Source: Marinobacter fonticola (GTDB lineage: Bacteria > Pseudomonadota > Gammaproteobacteria > Pseudomonadales > Oleiphilaceae). From it: a stretch of 64,000 nucleotides of DNA. Every line of letters begins with the position of its first letter. Position 1 is the first letter of the stretch. Location: contig NZ_CP043042.1 of NCBI RefSeq assembly GCF_008122265.1, forward strand, positions 992,001 to 1,056,000. Reading direction: 5' to 3'. The notes beneath the pieces were generated by a model that was not told the origin of the DNA, made no database searches, and saw only the letters and a program-made list of their open reading frames with translations. Both the position numbers and the translations under genes were made by a program. Shown one piece after another: positions 21,799 to 30,180 of the stretch.

Positions 21799-22395
21799 CT
21801 ACCCGCCAAAAATTTTCTGGTCGATAAGTGCACACAGGCTATTCATTATTAGTACGAATACCCCGGTCGCCTGGGTGGGATGTAGGTTGTGCAGGGCGAT
21901 CTCATGGTCGTCTGGATGGAGTAGAGATGTCACATCTGTCTTTTCCTTGGCGCTGAGCACGACCACTTTCATGCCTCGATCATGGGCCGCCTGGATGGCC
22001 TGGATTAGATTAGCCTTGTGCCCATCGTCGACCAAAACAAACAGGGTGTCGCCTTCCTTGCCTAAGGCTCGAACTTGACGTGAAAAAGTCTCATTGAACC
22101 GGTTATCACGGCATACAGCCGAGAACGTTGTGGCGTCGGCGCCCAGGTTCATCGCCGGAAGTGCCGGGCGATCCTGGTCGAAGCGGTTTAGCAGGTTTGT
22201 GCAAAAATACTGGGCCAGGCAGTTGGCGCTACCATTTGCACAAAGCAGAATTTTGGCATCGGACAACAGTGAATTGACCAAGGCATCAGCTGCCGCGGTA
22301 ATAGCTGGGCCCTGTTCGGCTGCTGTATGGGCGGCGTTTTCCATATGTTCGGCGAACATGGAGTTAATTAAAAATTCGGGTGTTTGGTCAGTCAT
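21799..22395 (-). CDS. SIS domain protein, DiaA/GmhA-like, apparently non-catalytic
   Basis: The 198-residue product aligns with DiaA and sedoheptulose-7-phosphate isomerase (GmhA) throughout, for example LLNRFDQDRPALPAMNLGAD and FSRQVRALGKEGDTLFV. In relatives the sugar-phosphate site uses GNGgSA and STSGNS and a catalytic RIQEvH. Here these read ANGSANCL, LVDDGHK and TQATGVF, so the phosphate-binding serines and the catalytic pair are missing. That fits a structural, DiaA-like role, where the E. coli protein binds DnaA at oriC, rather than heptose synthesis. Position next to yraN and lpoA matches pseudomonad and E. coli order (yraN-diaA). The gene overlaps yraN by four bases. Confidence 0.75.
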   Translation of the reverse strand: MTDQTPEFLINSMFAEHMENAAHTAAEQGPAITAAADALVNSLLSDAKILLCANGSANCLAQYFCTNLLNRFDQDRPALPAMNLGADATTFSAVCRDNRFNETFSRQVRALGKEGDTLFVLVDDGHKANLIQAIQAAHDRGMKVVVLSAKEKTDVTSLLHPDDHEIALHNLHPTQATGVFVLIMNSLCALIDQKIFGG

Positions 22396-22772
22396 GATGA
22401 GGCATCAAAAGCATTTTTAATCCATTGTGCGCGAAATCGACGAATTCGCCCAGGTGTAATGGCAATGACGTCGAATCGACAGGGCATCTGCCAGCTATGC
22501 TGCCGTTGCAGATAAATCGAAGCTGCGTGTATCAGCCGGCGCTGCTTGCGAGTCGTTACCGACTCCATAGGGCTTTCTAAACTCCCTGTTCCGCGGTACC
22601 TCACTTCGACAAAAACGAGGGTGTCTCCGTCTCTGGCAACCACATCGATTTCGCCGCCACGACAGCAAAAATTTCTTTGTACGATGTGCAAGCCTTTCGC
22701 GGCGAGGTAGCGTGCGGCAGCTTCTTCCGCTGCCAGGCCTTGCTGGCGTCGACCTTCCCTGGTCTCGATCAT
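22392..22772 (-). CDS. yraN: UPF0102 family protein YraN
   Basis: The 126-residue protein has the nuclease-like fold of the UPF0102 family: GLAAEEAAARYLAAKGLHIV, then RGGEIDVVARDGDTLVFVEV with the E-x-D-x(n)-E-V arrangement of the PD-(D/E)XK superfamily. Its biological role is not established. It lies between lpoA and the SIS gene on the minus strand; the start is 13 bp from the lpoA stop. Confidence 0.92.
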   Translation of the reverse strand: MIETREGRRQQGLAAEEAAARYLAAKGLHIVQRNFCCRGGEIDVVARDGDTLVFVEVRYRGTGSLESPMESVTTRKQRRLIHAASIYLQRQHSWQMPCRFDVIAITPGRIRRFRAQWIKNAFDASS

Positions 22773-22784
22773 ATTTTGTTCCTG

Positions 22785-24650
22785 CTACTGGATAGGTTTG
22801 AGTGTACCGGTATCTTTTTCCTCGTCTGCGGTCACGGCGGGTTCCAGCTTTACCGGTTTGCCTTGCTGAAATATAGCCCATTGCTGATCCCGGCTGACGA
22901 CGCCCGCAGGCGTCATGCTCAGTGTGCCGGTCAGCCCCTTGAGATCGCTGTCGGGCACGCGTGATAGCAGTTGTAACTTTGAAGACAGGGCGTACGCATC
23001 CATGCCCATGGCGAACAGTCGGCCATAGCGCTGGGTAACGTCAGGCAGCGCAGCGCTGGTGCGCTGCCGAGCGGACATGTCAGGTGTCAGCATCCAGGGA
23101 ATGTCGGTGAAGCGCACGTTTTCAAGATCGCTGTCTCGCGCCGGGTCGGGGCTGCCGGAGTAAATCGTCGAGGGCGCATAGACCGGCAAATTGCCGCCAA
23201 AATAGAAGGCGAACAGCGGGTTGAACTGGCGGCCAATGGTCGGCGAGGCAACCAGCACAATAGCGTCGATATCCTGGCGCCGGCGGGGTTCGAACTCAAT
23301 ATTCAGGCCAATCGTCTCTTCAACGGTGATGGCTCGTTGGCGGCTGGCACCAATGTCGAACAGCGATGCCACAGTATTGCGGAAGTTTTCCTCGCGGTCG
23401 TAGCGGACTACATTGAGGATTTTGCCTCCAATTTCATTCATCCGTGAAATGAGCGCTTGTTCAATCCTGTCGCCCCATTCTCCGAAAGGGATCAGGGCAA
23501 CAGCCTGTGGTCGGTCATCTGCAACCAGGCGCTCGGCGATCTGACGGGCCTCGTCCTCCGCCGACAAACCATACTGGTAAAGTTGGGCGGGCGCCTGATT
23601 GGCATCGTCAAGGTAATTGAGCGCAAGTAGAGGGGTATTCAGGGACGCTTGTGGCGCGATGGCGTTGAGCGCCTTTTTATCCAGTGGGCCCACTATGAGA
23701 TCGGGGCCGGTCTGGTGGATGTCCTGGTAAAGTGCCGGAAAGGCTTGGTTATGGGTATCGTAGACATCGATTCGGAGTTTTTCGTTCCCCCGCTCCTCGT
23801 CACTGTAATAGGCCGCGAAGTAGCCATCACGAATGGCGCGCCCCACGTCCGCCAGGGGGCCGCTAAGGGGCAGGGCGAGGGCCACGTGCTCGGGGCGCTC
23901 CTCGGAAAGGGTCACGATCAGCTGAAGCTCGCCGGGGAGCGGGCTGGCAGCGGGGTGGTCTGGCCAATTGCGCTGCCAGGCTCTCACGGCTTTGCCCTGG
24001 GTCTCCAGGCTGATGCCGGGTTCGCGTAAGGATAGAGCCAATTCTAGCCAACCTTGTTGGGCGTAGCCGATTGCTTTTTCGGCGGCCTGATTCAGGCTCA
24101 TCGTGGTCGTACGTTTAAGTAGTTGCCAGATCCGGTCATTGTTGGTCGCTGTCGCACCGTCATCCGCTGCCGGGGCGGAGCCAATCAGTGTTTGAGCGGC
24201 GGATAGATAATCGCCTGCCAAATCAAAGGTATCGACTTGAAGCCGGATTGCGCGGGCCCGACGGTCTGGGGGGTACTTGGCGAACTGGTCGATAGGCAGA
24301 TCTTGGGCGAATCTCTGAGCCCACTGGCGGTCATCCAGAGCAACGATGCTGGCCATGGCGAGTAAGCGGTATTGGTGAAGCGTATCGCCGCTGGCATTTG
24401 ATTTCAGCGCCTCGCTTTGGAGGATTGTCCGGGCATCGCGATGGCGATCGGCATCCTGATAGCGTGCGGCTGTGCTCAGCAGACCCCTTAAGGCCGTGTC
24501 CGAATAGCCGGCCGACTCAGCGATCGCCAACGCACCTTGGGGGCTATCGGCCTGATCCGGCTGAATGCCCAGCGGGGTGCAGCCCGCGGCCAGGAGCACG
24601 AAGGCCAGGAAAAACGCAGGGCGAATGCCAAATAAAGCTCTCGTCGTCAT
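22785..24650 (-). CDS. lpoA: LpoA-like outer-membrane lipoprotein, activator of PBP1A (LppC family)
   Basis: The 621-residue precursor has a lipoprotein signal ending LLAAGC, so Cys at ~24 is the lipidated residue. Residues ~35-235 form a helical TPR-like domain. Residues ~255-600 form a type I periplasmic-binding-protein fold (HVALALPLSGPLADVGRAIR, DLIVGPLDKKALNAIAPQA). In E. coli LpoA spans the periplasm from the outer membrane to activate the peptidoglycan synthase PBP1A. Sequence similarity supports the family, and position upstream of yraN and divergent from rsmI is the conserved one. Regulation is not visible. Confidence 0.9.
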   Translation of the reverse strand: MTTRALFGIRPAFFLAFVLLAAGCTPLGIQPDQADSPQGALAIAESAGYSDTALRGLLSTAARYQDADRHRDARTILQSEALKSNASGDTLHQYRLLAMASIVALDDRQWAQRFAQDLPIDQFAKYPPDRRARAIRLQVDTFDLAGDYLSAAQTLIGSAPAADDGATATNNDRIWQLLKRTTTMSLNQAAEKAIGYAQQGWLELALSLREPGISLETQGKAVRAWQRNWPDHPAASPLPGELQLIVTLSEERPEHVALALPLSGPLADVGRAIRDGYFAAYYSDEERGNEKLRIDVYDTHNQAFPALYQDIHQTGPDLIVGPLDKKALNAIAPQASLNTPLLALNYLDDANQAPAQLYQYGLSAEDEARQIAERLVADDRPQAVALIPFGEWGDRIEQALISRMNEIGGKILNVVRYDREENFRNTVASLFDIGASRQRAITVEETIGLNIEFEPRRRQDIDAIVLVASPTIGRQFNPLFAFYFGGNLPVYAPSTIYSGSPDPARDSDLENVRFTDIPWMLTPDMSARQRTSAALPDVTQRYGRLFAMGMDAYALSSKLQLLSRVPDSDLKGLTGTLSMTPAGVVSRDQQWAIFQQGKPVKLEPAVTADEEKDTGTLKPIQ

Positions 24651-24891
24651 GCAATGCTCACATATAGAACGAATGTTAGGGCCAGTAGATGTTTCGTCCG
24701 CATACCCTATGAAATATCAGGATCGCCAACAAACTGCTTCGAAGTTTCCGTGGACACTGGCGCTTGTGGCCTCCCGGGAACATGGGCATCATGCCGGGAA
24801 TCGACACGGGCAAGTTTACCAGTTCGCCCGCGATTTCTCATGACGTTGATGTCATCGTGCCTACCCGGCACGGACCGATTGGAGTAAAGCC
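24651..24891. other. Divergent intergenic region lpoA / rsmI
   Basis: The 241-bp gap must hold promoters for both directions. An inverted repeat ATGAC (24840-24844)/GTCAT (24851-24855) lies 36 bp before rsmI. No convincing -35/-10 pair was identified. Confidence 0.5.
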
Positions 24892-25749
24892 ATGCCCCCA
24901 TCCACCGCATCGACTCAGTGCGGCACGCTCTATATCGTGGCGACGCCCATCGGCAACCTGGGCGACATCAGCCAGCGAGCGGCGGACGTGCTTGGTCGCG
25001 TCGACTGTATTGCTGCAGAGGACACCCGTCACAGCCAGCGCTTGTTGCAGGCGCTAGGCATTCAGAAGCCATTGTTTGCCCTGCATGAACACAACGAGCG
25101 AGAGCGCTTTGGTCAACTCGTTGATCGTCTTAGCGCCGGCGAATCGATCGCGCTAATCTCCGATGCCGGTACCCCCTTAATATCCGATCCGGGCTTTGTA
25201 TTGGTTCGAGCGGCCAGGGAGCGGGGTTTAACCGTGACGCCCGTGCCGGGGCCTTGTGCCATTACCACCGCACTGAGCGCGGCAGGTCTTCCCACGGATC
25301 GTTTCACTTTTGAAGGTTTTCTCCCTGCCAAGCGTAAGGCGCGCGCCGATGCACTGACCTCGCTAAAAAAGGAGATGCGCACCCTGGTATTTTATGAGGC
25401 GCCGCATCGTATTCGCGAAACCATCGACGAGATTGCGTCCGTTATGGGCGAGGAGCGTGAGGTGGTGCTCGCGAGGGAGTTGACCAAGGCGTTCGAAACA
25501 TTCTACAGCGGTCCCGCGGGAAGGGTCGCCGAGATGCTTGCCGAAGATAGCTATTCAGAGCGCGGTGAGTATGTGGTGATGGTGGCCGGCGCTTCGGCGG
25601 CGGTTGAAGACGCGACGACCGTGGATGCCGACCGGATGCTTGAGGTGCTTCTCGCCGAATTGCCCGTCAAGGTGGCTGCAAAGATGACGGCTGAAATTAC
25701 CGGTTTGTCCCGCAACGAGCTGTACCAGCGCGCCTTGGCGCTTAAATAG
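24892..25749 (+). CDS. rsmI: 16S rRNA (cytidine(1402)-2'-O)-methyltransferase
   Basis: RsmI methylates the 2'-hydroxyl of C1402 in the 16S P-site, alongside RsmH, whose gene lies 1.3 kb downstream. The 285-residue product has the tetrapyrrole-methylase fold with GTLYIVATPIGNLGDIS, CIAAEDTRHS, ALISDAGTPLISDPG and VTPVPGPCAITTALSAAGLP motifs, and a C-terminal helical domain. GGAG lies upstream of the ATG. The gene is divergent from lpoA. Confidence 0.96.
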   Translation: MPPSTASTQCGTLYIVATPIGNLGDISQRAADVLGRVDCIAAEDTRHSQRLLQALGIQKPLFALHEHNERERFGQLVDRLSAGESIALISDAGTPLISDPGFVLVRAARERGLTVTPVPGPCAITTALSAAGLPTDRFTFEGFLPAKRKARADALTSLKKEMRTLVFYEAPHRIRETIDEIASVMGEEREVVLARELTKAFETFYSGPAGRVAEMLAEDSYSERGEYVVMVAGASAAVEDATTVDADRMLEVLLAELPVKVAAKMTAEITGLSRNELYQRALALK

Positions 25750-25751
25750 GT

Positions 25752-25772
25752 GATCGAGACGATCCGGTTTTT
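25752..25772 (+). terminator. Weak terminator after rsmI
   Basis: GATCG (25752-25756) and CGATC (25760-25764) pair around AGA, followed by CGG and five T residues. The 5-bp stem makes it marginal. Confidence 0.35.
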
Positions 25773-25773
25773 C

Positions 25774-25802
25774 TTGCGCTACTGTGATGCGCGGCGTATT
25801 GT
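25774..25802 (+). promoter_or_regulatory. Promoter of rnpB
   Basis: TTGCGC (25774-25779) and TATTGT (25797-25802) have a 17-bp spacer. The expected start at ~25809-25810 matches the 5' end of RNase P RNA deduced from its terminal helix. Confidence 0.6.
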
Positions 25803-25809
25803 CACGCCT

Positions 25810-26164
25810 GAGCTCGCCGGGCAGTCGCCGCTCCGTATCGTCAGATGCAGAGGGGAGGAAAGTCCGGGCTCCACAGGGCAAGGTGCCAGGTAACGCCTGG
25901 GCGGCGTGAGCCGACGGAAAGTGCAGCAGAAAGGAAACCGCCTAAGCATTTTCGGATGCCGGTAAGGTTGAAAAGGTGCGGTAAGAGCGCACCGCGTGAC
26001 TGGCAACAGTTCACGGCGATGGTAAACCCCACCTGGAGCAAGACCAAATAGGAGTCCTATGGCGTGGCCCGCGCTGGACTCGGGTAGGTTGCTTGAGGCT
26101 TGTGGTGACGCAAGCCCTAGATGAATGACTGTTCTCGACAGAACCCGGCTTACAGGCGAGCTCG
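25810..26164 (+). ncRNA. rnpB: RNase P RNA (M1 RNA), type A
   Basis: The ribozyme subunit of RNase P that matures tRNA 5' ends. Conserved elements include GAGGGGAGGAAAGTCCGGGC style sequence (25848 onward), GGTGCCAGGTAACGCCTGGG, GGTGCGGTAAGAGCGCACCG, the GGAGCAAGACCAAATAGG segment and the 3' ATGAATGACTG...ACAGAACCCGGCTTA. The ends pair as P1: GAGCTCGCC at 25810 with GGCGAGCTC at 26155-26163. A T run (26166-26170) follows P1, so the terminal helix may also act as the terminator. Confidence 0.97.
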
Positions 26165-26181
26165 CTTTTTCTTTCCCCTCT

Positions 26182-26203
26182 CTATCTACCTGCTATCTAC
26201 CTG
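26182..26203. repeat. Perfect 11-bp tandem duplication
   Basis: CTATCTACCTG occurs at 26182-26192 and again directly at 26193-26203, just downstream of rnpB. Confidence 0.85.
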
Positions 26204-26424
26204 CTCTGCGCACCTTTCTTCAGGTTCTTTGTGAACCCGGCAGCCCGCTTATCGGCCCCGATATAGCTAAAAATTCTTATTCCTCAAGTTTTTTGTATAA
26301 ATAAAGCGTCAGCTGATTGATTTTCCGAAGGTTATTTGTCAGGCCTTTCCCTTCCTTCTGTTTTATCCCTTCTAACTCATTGTCATTGCTGGAAGTTTTA
26401 CAGGCAGGCCCTGTCCGGCGGCGC

Positions 26425-26453
26425 TTGCATTGTATTTTGCGTGTTTCTATAGT
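26425..26453 (+). promoter_or_regulatory. Promoter of the mraZ (dcw) cluster
   Basis: TTGCAT (26425-26430) and TATAGT (26448-26453) are spaced by 17 bp. The downstream edge runs into the 10-bp repeat array, as expected for an autorepressed promoter. Confidence 0.6.
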
Positions 26454-26520
26454 GTGCAGGAGTGGGAAAAAGTGGATAGAAGTGGTTTTTTGTGGTTTTC
26501 AGGGGTTGAGAGTGGGAAAC
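26451..26520 (+). promoter_or_regulatory. MraZ-box array: seven 10-bp direct repeats
   Basis: Seven consecutive 10-bp units begin at 26451, 26461, 26471, 26481, 26491, 26501 and 26511. Their first five bases are AGTGT, AGTGG, AGTGG, AGTGG, TGTGG, AGGGG and AGTGG; the rest of each unit varies. MraZ is known to bind direct repeats with a TGG-type core spaced one helical turn apart upstream of its own gene. The array overlaps the -10 element and covers the first ~60 transcribed bases. Confidence 0.75.
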
Positions 26521-26586
26521 TAGCGACCCTCCAATCTAGGTGAATCGGCAATCCGCCAATAACAGAGCCGCCGGCCAACGATAGAT

Positions 26587-27039
26587 ATGAGCAATTTTCT
26601 CGGCAGTCATGCCATCAACATGGATGCGAAGGGACGCATGGCGATCCCGGCCCGCGTTCGCGAGGACCTCGCTGAGGCTTGCGGCGGTCGTATCGTGTTG
26701 ACTGCAAATGCCGATGAAGAGCGTTGCTTGCTGGTCTATCCGGAACCGGAGTGGGAGATTTTGCGTCCGAAGATCGAAAGCCTGCCGAACATGAACAAGG
26801 CGGCGCGCCGCCTGCAGCGATTGATCCTCGGTAATGCGGCGCCGATGGAGCTGGATACTGCAGGACGTATCTTGATCCCGCCAACCCTGCGCAGTTATGC
26901 CCGCCTGGAAAAAAAGCTAATGCTGATTGGCCAGGGCAAGAAGCTTGAGCTTTGGAGTGAAGAACGCTGGTTCGCATGGCTTGACGAGTCTGATGAGGAC
27001 ACTGAAATGCCGCCGGAAATGGAGTCTCTGTCCTTATGA
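26587..27039 (+). CDS. mraZ: Transcriptional regulator MraZ
   Basis: MraZ is a ring-forming AbrB-like DNA-binding protein that represses its own operon, the division and cell-wall cluster. The 150-residue product contains two SpoVT/AbrB-type repeats, each with the conserved Dxx[12 protein letters not shown] (residues 12-21) and [10 protein letters not shown] (~89-98). It starts with the family's usual [13 protein letters not shown], slightly shifted from MFRG in enterobacteria. Its likely operator lies 67-136 bp upstream. The stop overlaps the rsmH start by four bases (ATGA). Confidence 0.96.
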   Translation: MSNFLGSHAINMDAKGRMAIPARVREDLAEACGGRIVLTANADEERCLLVYPEPEWEILRPKIESLPNMNKAARRLQRLILGNAAPMELDTAGRILIPPTLRSYARLEKKLMLIGQGKKLELWSEERWFAWLDESDEDTEMPPEMESLSL

Positions 27040-27995
27040 CAGTGCAAAAGGAGGTGCCGCCGGCACATCTGTCGGTGCTCCTCGATAAAGCTGTCGACGC
27101 TTTGGTGACAGAAGCCGATGGGCGGTATGTCGATGGCACGTTTGGGCGCGGCGGTCACAGCCGGTTAGTTTTGGAGCGCCTGGACTCTGGGGGCGGGTTA
27201 CTCGGGATCGACAAGGATCCCGAGGCGATTTCAGTAGGTGACGAACTGGCGGCAGATGACCGCCGTTTTCGTATTTGCCACGGCTCCTTTGCTGAATTAG
27301 GGCGCTTTGTCGATGAGGCCGGCTGGCGCGGTATCACGGGCATGCTACTGGATTTGGGGGTGTCTTCGCCTCAACTGGACGATGCCGAACGTGGTTTCAG
27401 TTTCATGCGCAACGGCCCGTTGGACATGCGGATGAATCCGCATCAGGCGCCGAGTGCAGCCGATTGGTTGAATACCGCCAAAGAAAAAGACATTGCTGAC
27501 GTTATCTGGCGATACGGCGAGGAGCGCTTTTCCCGCCGTATCGCTCGTGCCGTGGTTGAGCGGCGGGTGGAAGAGCCGTTGGCCACGACGCGGGAATTGG
27601 CGGAGCTGGTTTCCGCGGCAGTACCCAAAAAAGAAAAGCACAAGCATCCGGCAACCCGGACCTTCCAGGCGGTCAGAATGTTCATCAACCGCGAACTGGA
27701 TGATCTCGAAATGGGGTTGCAGGCCGCGGTGGACCTGTTGGAACCCGGTGGCCGATTGGTCGTGATCAGCTTTCATTCTCTGGAAGACCGGATGGTGAAA
27801 CGGTTTATGCGTGATCTGGCGCGGGGCCCGAAGTTGCCGAGAGGGTTGCCGGTAACGGCGGACCAGGCCGAATCGGATTTTCGCCTGATCGGTAAGGCGG
27901 TCAAGGCAGAAACGGAAGAGGTGGCCGACAACGTGCGCGCCCGCAGTGCGGTCATGCGCATATTGGAACGTCGGACGAGGACGGGAGAGAGATAG
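27036..27995 (+). CDS. rsmH: 16S rRNA (cytosine(1402)-N4)-methyltransferase
   Basis: RsmH (MraW) methylates N4 of C1402 in the 16S decoding centre. The 319-residue product has the SAM-binding start [38 protein letters not shown], the RNA-recognition insert and the terminal motif [18 protein letters not shown]. It overlaps mraZ by four bases and is followed by ftsL after 2 bp, so it is co-transcribed with the division genes. Confidence 0.97.
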   Translation: MTVQKEVPPAHLSVLLDKAVDALVTEADGRYVDGTFGRGGHSRLVLERLDSGGGLLGIDKDPEAISVGDELAADDRRFRICHGSFAELGRFVDEAGWRGITGMLLDLGVSSPQLDDAERGFSFMRNGPLDMRMNPHQAPSAADWLNTAKEKDIADVIWRYGEERFSRRIARAVVERRVEEPLATTRELAELVSAAVPKKEKHKHPATRTFQAVRMFINRELDDLEMGLQAAVDLLEPGGRLVVISFHSLEDRMVKRFMRDLARGPKLPRGLPVTADQAESDFRLIGKAVKAETEEVADNVRARSAVMRILERRTRTGER

Positions 27996-27997
27996 AG

Positions 27998-28393
27998 ATG
28001 GCAGCAGTCACCATTGAACGCCCTGCGGTACAGGCTCGCAAGAAGCTGCACCCGGATACCATGAAGGCTGGCGTCAGCAAAGCGCTGCGGGTCTCACGGC
28101 GGATTTTCGCCGGGCTATGGCAGCGGCATGTGCTGGCTTCGGCGGGCCTTGCGGGGCTGCTGTTGATTTCCTCCGTGGGGGTTGTCTACAGCGCACACCT
28201 CAATCGTGTGTTGTCCAACGATCTGGCGGAGCTTCAGCAACAACGGGACAGCTACCAGCGCGAGTGGAGTCAACTGTTGCTGGAGCAGAGTGCCTTGAGT
28301 GCTCACAGCCGAGTTGAGAGTCGAGCGTCCCAGAATTTGAATATGGTTGTGCCAGGTAAACAAAACATCGTATTGGTTCCGGCAACGCCGTGA
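27998..28393 (+). CDS. ftsL: Cell division protein FtsL
   Basis: FtsL is a bitopic inner-membrane protein that joins FtsB and FtsQ in the divisome and activates FtsW-FtsI. The 131-residue product has a cytoplasmic N-terminus (~1-43), one membrane segment (HVLASAGLAGLLLISSVGVV) and a periplasmic coiled coil (LNRVLSNDLAELQQQRDSYQ onward) with the conserved ENLNM-type region near SQNLNMVVPG. A GGGAGAG ribosome-binding site precedes the ATG. The identification rests on topology and position between rsmH and ftsI, since FtsL sequences diverge widely. Confidence 0.9.
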   Translation: MAAVTIERPAVQARKKLHPDTMKAGVSKALRVSRRIFAGLWQRHVLASAGLAGLLLISSVGVVYSAHLNRVLSNDLAELQQQRDSYQREWSQLLLEQSALSAHSRVESRASQNLNMVVPGKQNIVLVPATP

Positions 28394-28431
28394 ACCGTCT
28401 TCTTTAACGTCGCGAGGGAAAGGGTTAGATC

Positions 28432-30177
28432 ATGCCCGAACAAAGGCCGGCACCTAGCATGATGGAACGGCTGAAAGCGCTGCTTTCAGTCTGGCGTCAT
28501 GCATCCGTGCTCGGCGTGTTTCTCGTCGTGATGGTTGCGCTTGCCTGGCGGCTGGTTGATCTGCACGTCGTCGACCAGGATTTCCTGCGTAAACAAGGTG
28601 ACGTGCGCACCGTCCGTACCGAAACCATCGATGCTCACCGCGGTATGATCACCGACCGGCATGGCGAGTCGCTGGCCGTCAGTACGCCGGTCGAAACCGT
28701 TTGGGCCAATCCTTCGGAAATGGATGGGACCGATCCGCGCCTTGCGACCCTCTCGCGCATGCTTGGCATCAGCGAAGGAAAGCTGCGCGCACGCTTGGAA
28801 CGCTACGCCAGTCGCGAATTCATCTATGTCAGCCGCAAGGTGCAACCCCACCTGGCGCGCCAGGTCATGGACCTGGGCATTCCGGGTATCTATAGCCGCC
28901 GCGAATATCGCCGCTACTATCCAGCCGGCGAAGTGACTGCGCACGTCGTCGGTTTTACCAATATCGACGAGCGCGGCCAAGAAGGTATCGAGCTGGCCTA
29001 CAACGATTGGCTCAGCGGCGAGCGCGGCAGCAAGCGCGTGCTCAAGGACAATCGCGGGCACGTGATCAAGGATCTCAGCCTCGTCAAAGATGCGCGTCCG
29101 GGGCGGGACGTTGCCCTGAGCCTTGATCTTCGCCTCCAGTATCTGGCTTATCGCGAACTGAAAGCCGTCGTCCGGGCCCATGATGCCAAGGGCGGAACGC
29201 TGGTCATGCTCGACGTGGATACCGGCGAGGTGCTCGCTATGGTTAATCAGGGGTCCTACAACCCCAACGATAGGCGCCAGCTCGATCCGGGTAATTTGAG
29301 AAATAAGGCGATCACCGATCTGTTTGAGCCCGGGTCGACGATGAAGCCGGTCACAGCCGCGGCGGCACTGGAGTCGGGTAAGTTCACGCCAGAGACCCAG
29401 GTGGATACGTCGCCCGGTTTTCTAAGGTTTGGGCGCTACACCATTCGTGATACCAGCAACTACAAAGTGCTCAACCTGAATGGCATCATTTCGAAATCAA
29501 GTAACGTCGGCATGGCCAAGGTAGCGGGCGAGCTTGGCGGAGACATCGTGCGGGATATGTTCTTCCGCGTAGGTATGGGGCAGGCCACGGGTATTGGCTT
29601 TCCGGGCGAGGCCGTGGGCGTATTGCCTGCTCCACCGCGTTGGCGGCCGGTTGAAGTGGCGGCACTGTCCTACGGTTACGGCATGAGCGTCAACGCCCTT
29701 CAGCTTGCCCAGGCCTACATGGTGCTGGCCAATGGTGGCATACGTTACCCGTTGAGCTTGATGAAGCGCTCGGAGCCACCGCAGGGCCAGAGGGTGCTAT
29801 CCGAAGATGTCACCGCCGAAGTGCGACAGATGCTCAAGGCGGTTGTTGAAAAAGGAACCGGCAAGCGAGCACAGATCGGTATCTACGAAGCGGGCGGCAA
29901 GACCGGAACTGTACACCTGGTTGGCGCCGGCGGTTACGAGGATAGTAAGTACAAGGCCATCTTCGCTGGCATGGCGCCGGTCGATAACCCGCGTATTGTT
30001 TGCGTGGTCGCCGTGGATGCCCCTCAGGGGGGAGAATACTACGGGGGCGAAGTCGCCGCGCCTGTGTTTGCACGGGTAATGGGTGACGCGCTCCGTTTGC
30101 TTAACGTTCGTCCTGAACTCGGTACGGGCGGCGACCTGGCCGCCAAGCCTGGCCAGGCTTCAGAGGACCGGGGGTAA
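28432..30177 (+). CDS. ftsI: Peptidoglycan D,D-transpeptidase FtsI (PBP3)
   Basis: The septal class B penicillin-binding protein cross-links peptidoglycan during division, paired with FtsW. The 581-residue protein has a short cytoplasmic tail, one membrane anchor (~22-41) and a periplasmic pedestal. The transpeptidase motifs are SxxK at S302 (EPGSTMKP), SxN at S356-N358 (KSSNVG) and KTG at K490 (GGKTGT). Length and motif spacing match E. coli PBP3 (588 residues). The gap to murE is only 3 bp. Confidence 0.97.
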   Translation: MPEQRPAPSMMERLKALLSVWRHASVLGVFLVVMVALAWRLVDLHVVDQDFLRKQGDVRTVRTETIDAHRGMITDRHGESLAVSTPVETVWANPSEMDGTDPRLATLSRMLGISEGKLRARLERYASREFIYVSRKVQPHLARQVMDLGIPGIYSRREYRRYYPAGEVTAHVVGFTNIDERGQEGIELAYNDWLSGERGSKRVLKDNRGHVIKDLSLVKDARPGRDVALSLDLRLQYLAYRELKAVVRAHDAKGGTLVMLDVDTGEVLAMVNQGSYNPNDRRQLDPGNLRNKAITDLFEPGSTMKPVTAAAALESGKFTPETQVDTSPGFLRFGRYTIRDTSNYKVLNLNGIISKSSNVGMAKVAGELGGDIVRDMFFRVGMGQATGIGFPGEAVGVLPAPPRWRPVEVAALSYGYGMSVNALQLAQAYMVLANGGIRYPLSLMKRSEPPQGQRVLSEDVTAEVRQMLKAVVEKGTGKRAQIGIYEAGGKTGTVHLVGAGGYEDSKYKAIFAGMAPVDNPRIVCVVAVDAPQGGEYYGGEVAAPVFARVMGDALRLLNVRPELGTGGDLAAKPGQASEDRG

Positions 30178-30180
30178 GCT

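Larger units (their letters stand above)
26171..26586 (+). other. Gap between rnpB and mraZ
   Basis: No gene. The region holds an 11-bp perfect tandem duplication (26182-26203), the mraZ promoter candidate (26425-26453) and the seven-unit repeat that overlaps and follows it (26451-26520). Confidence 0.75.
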
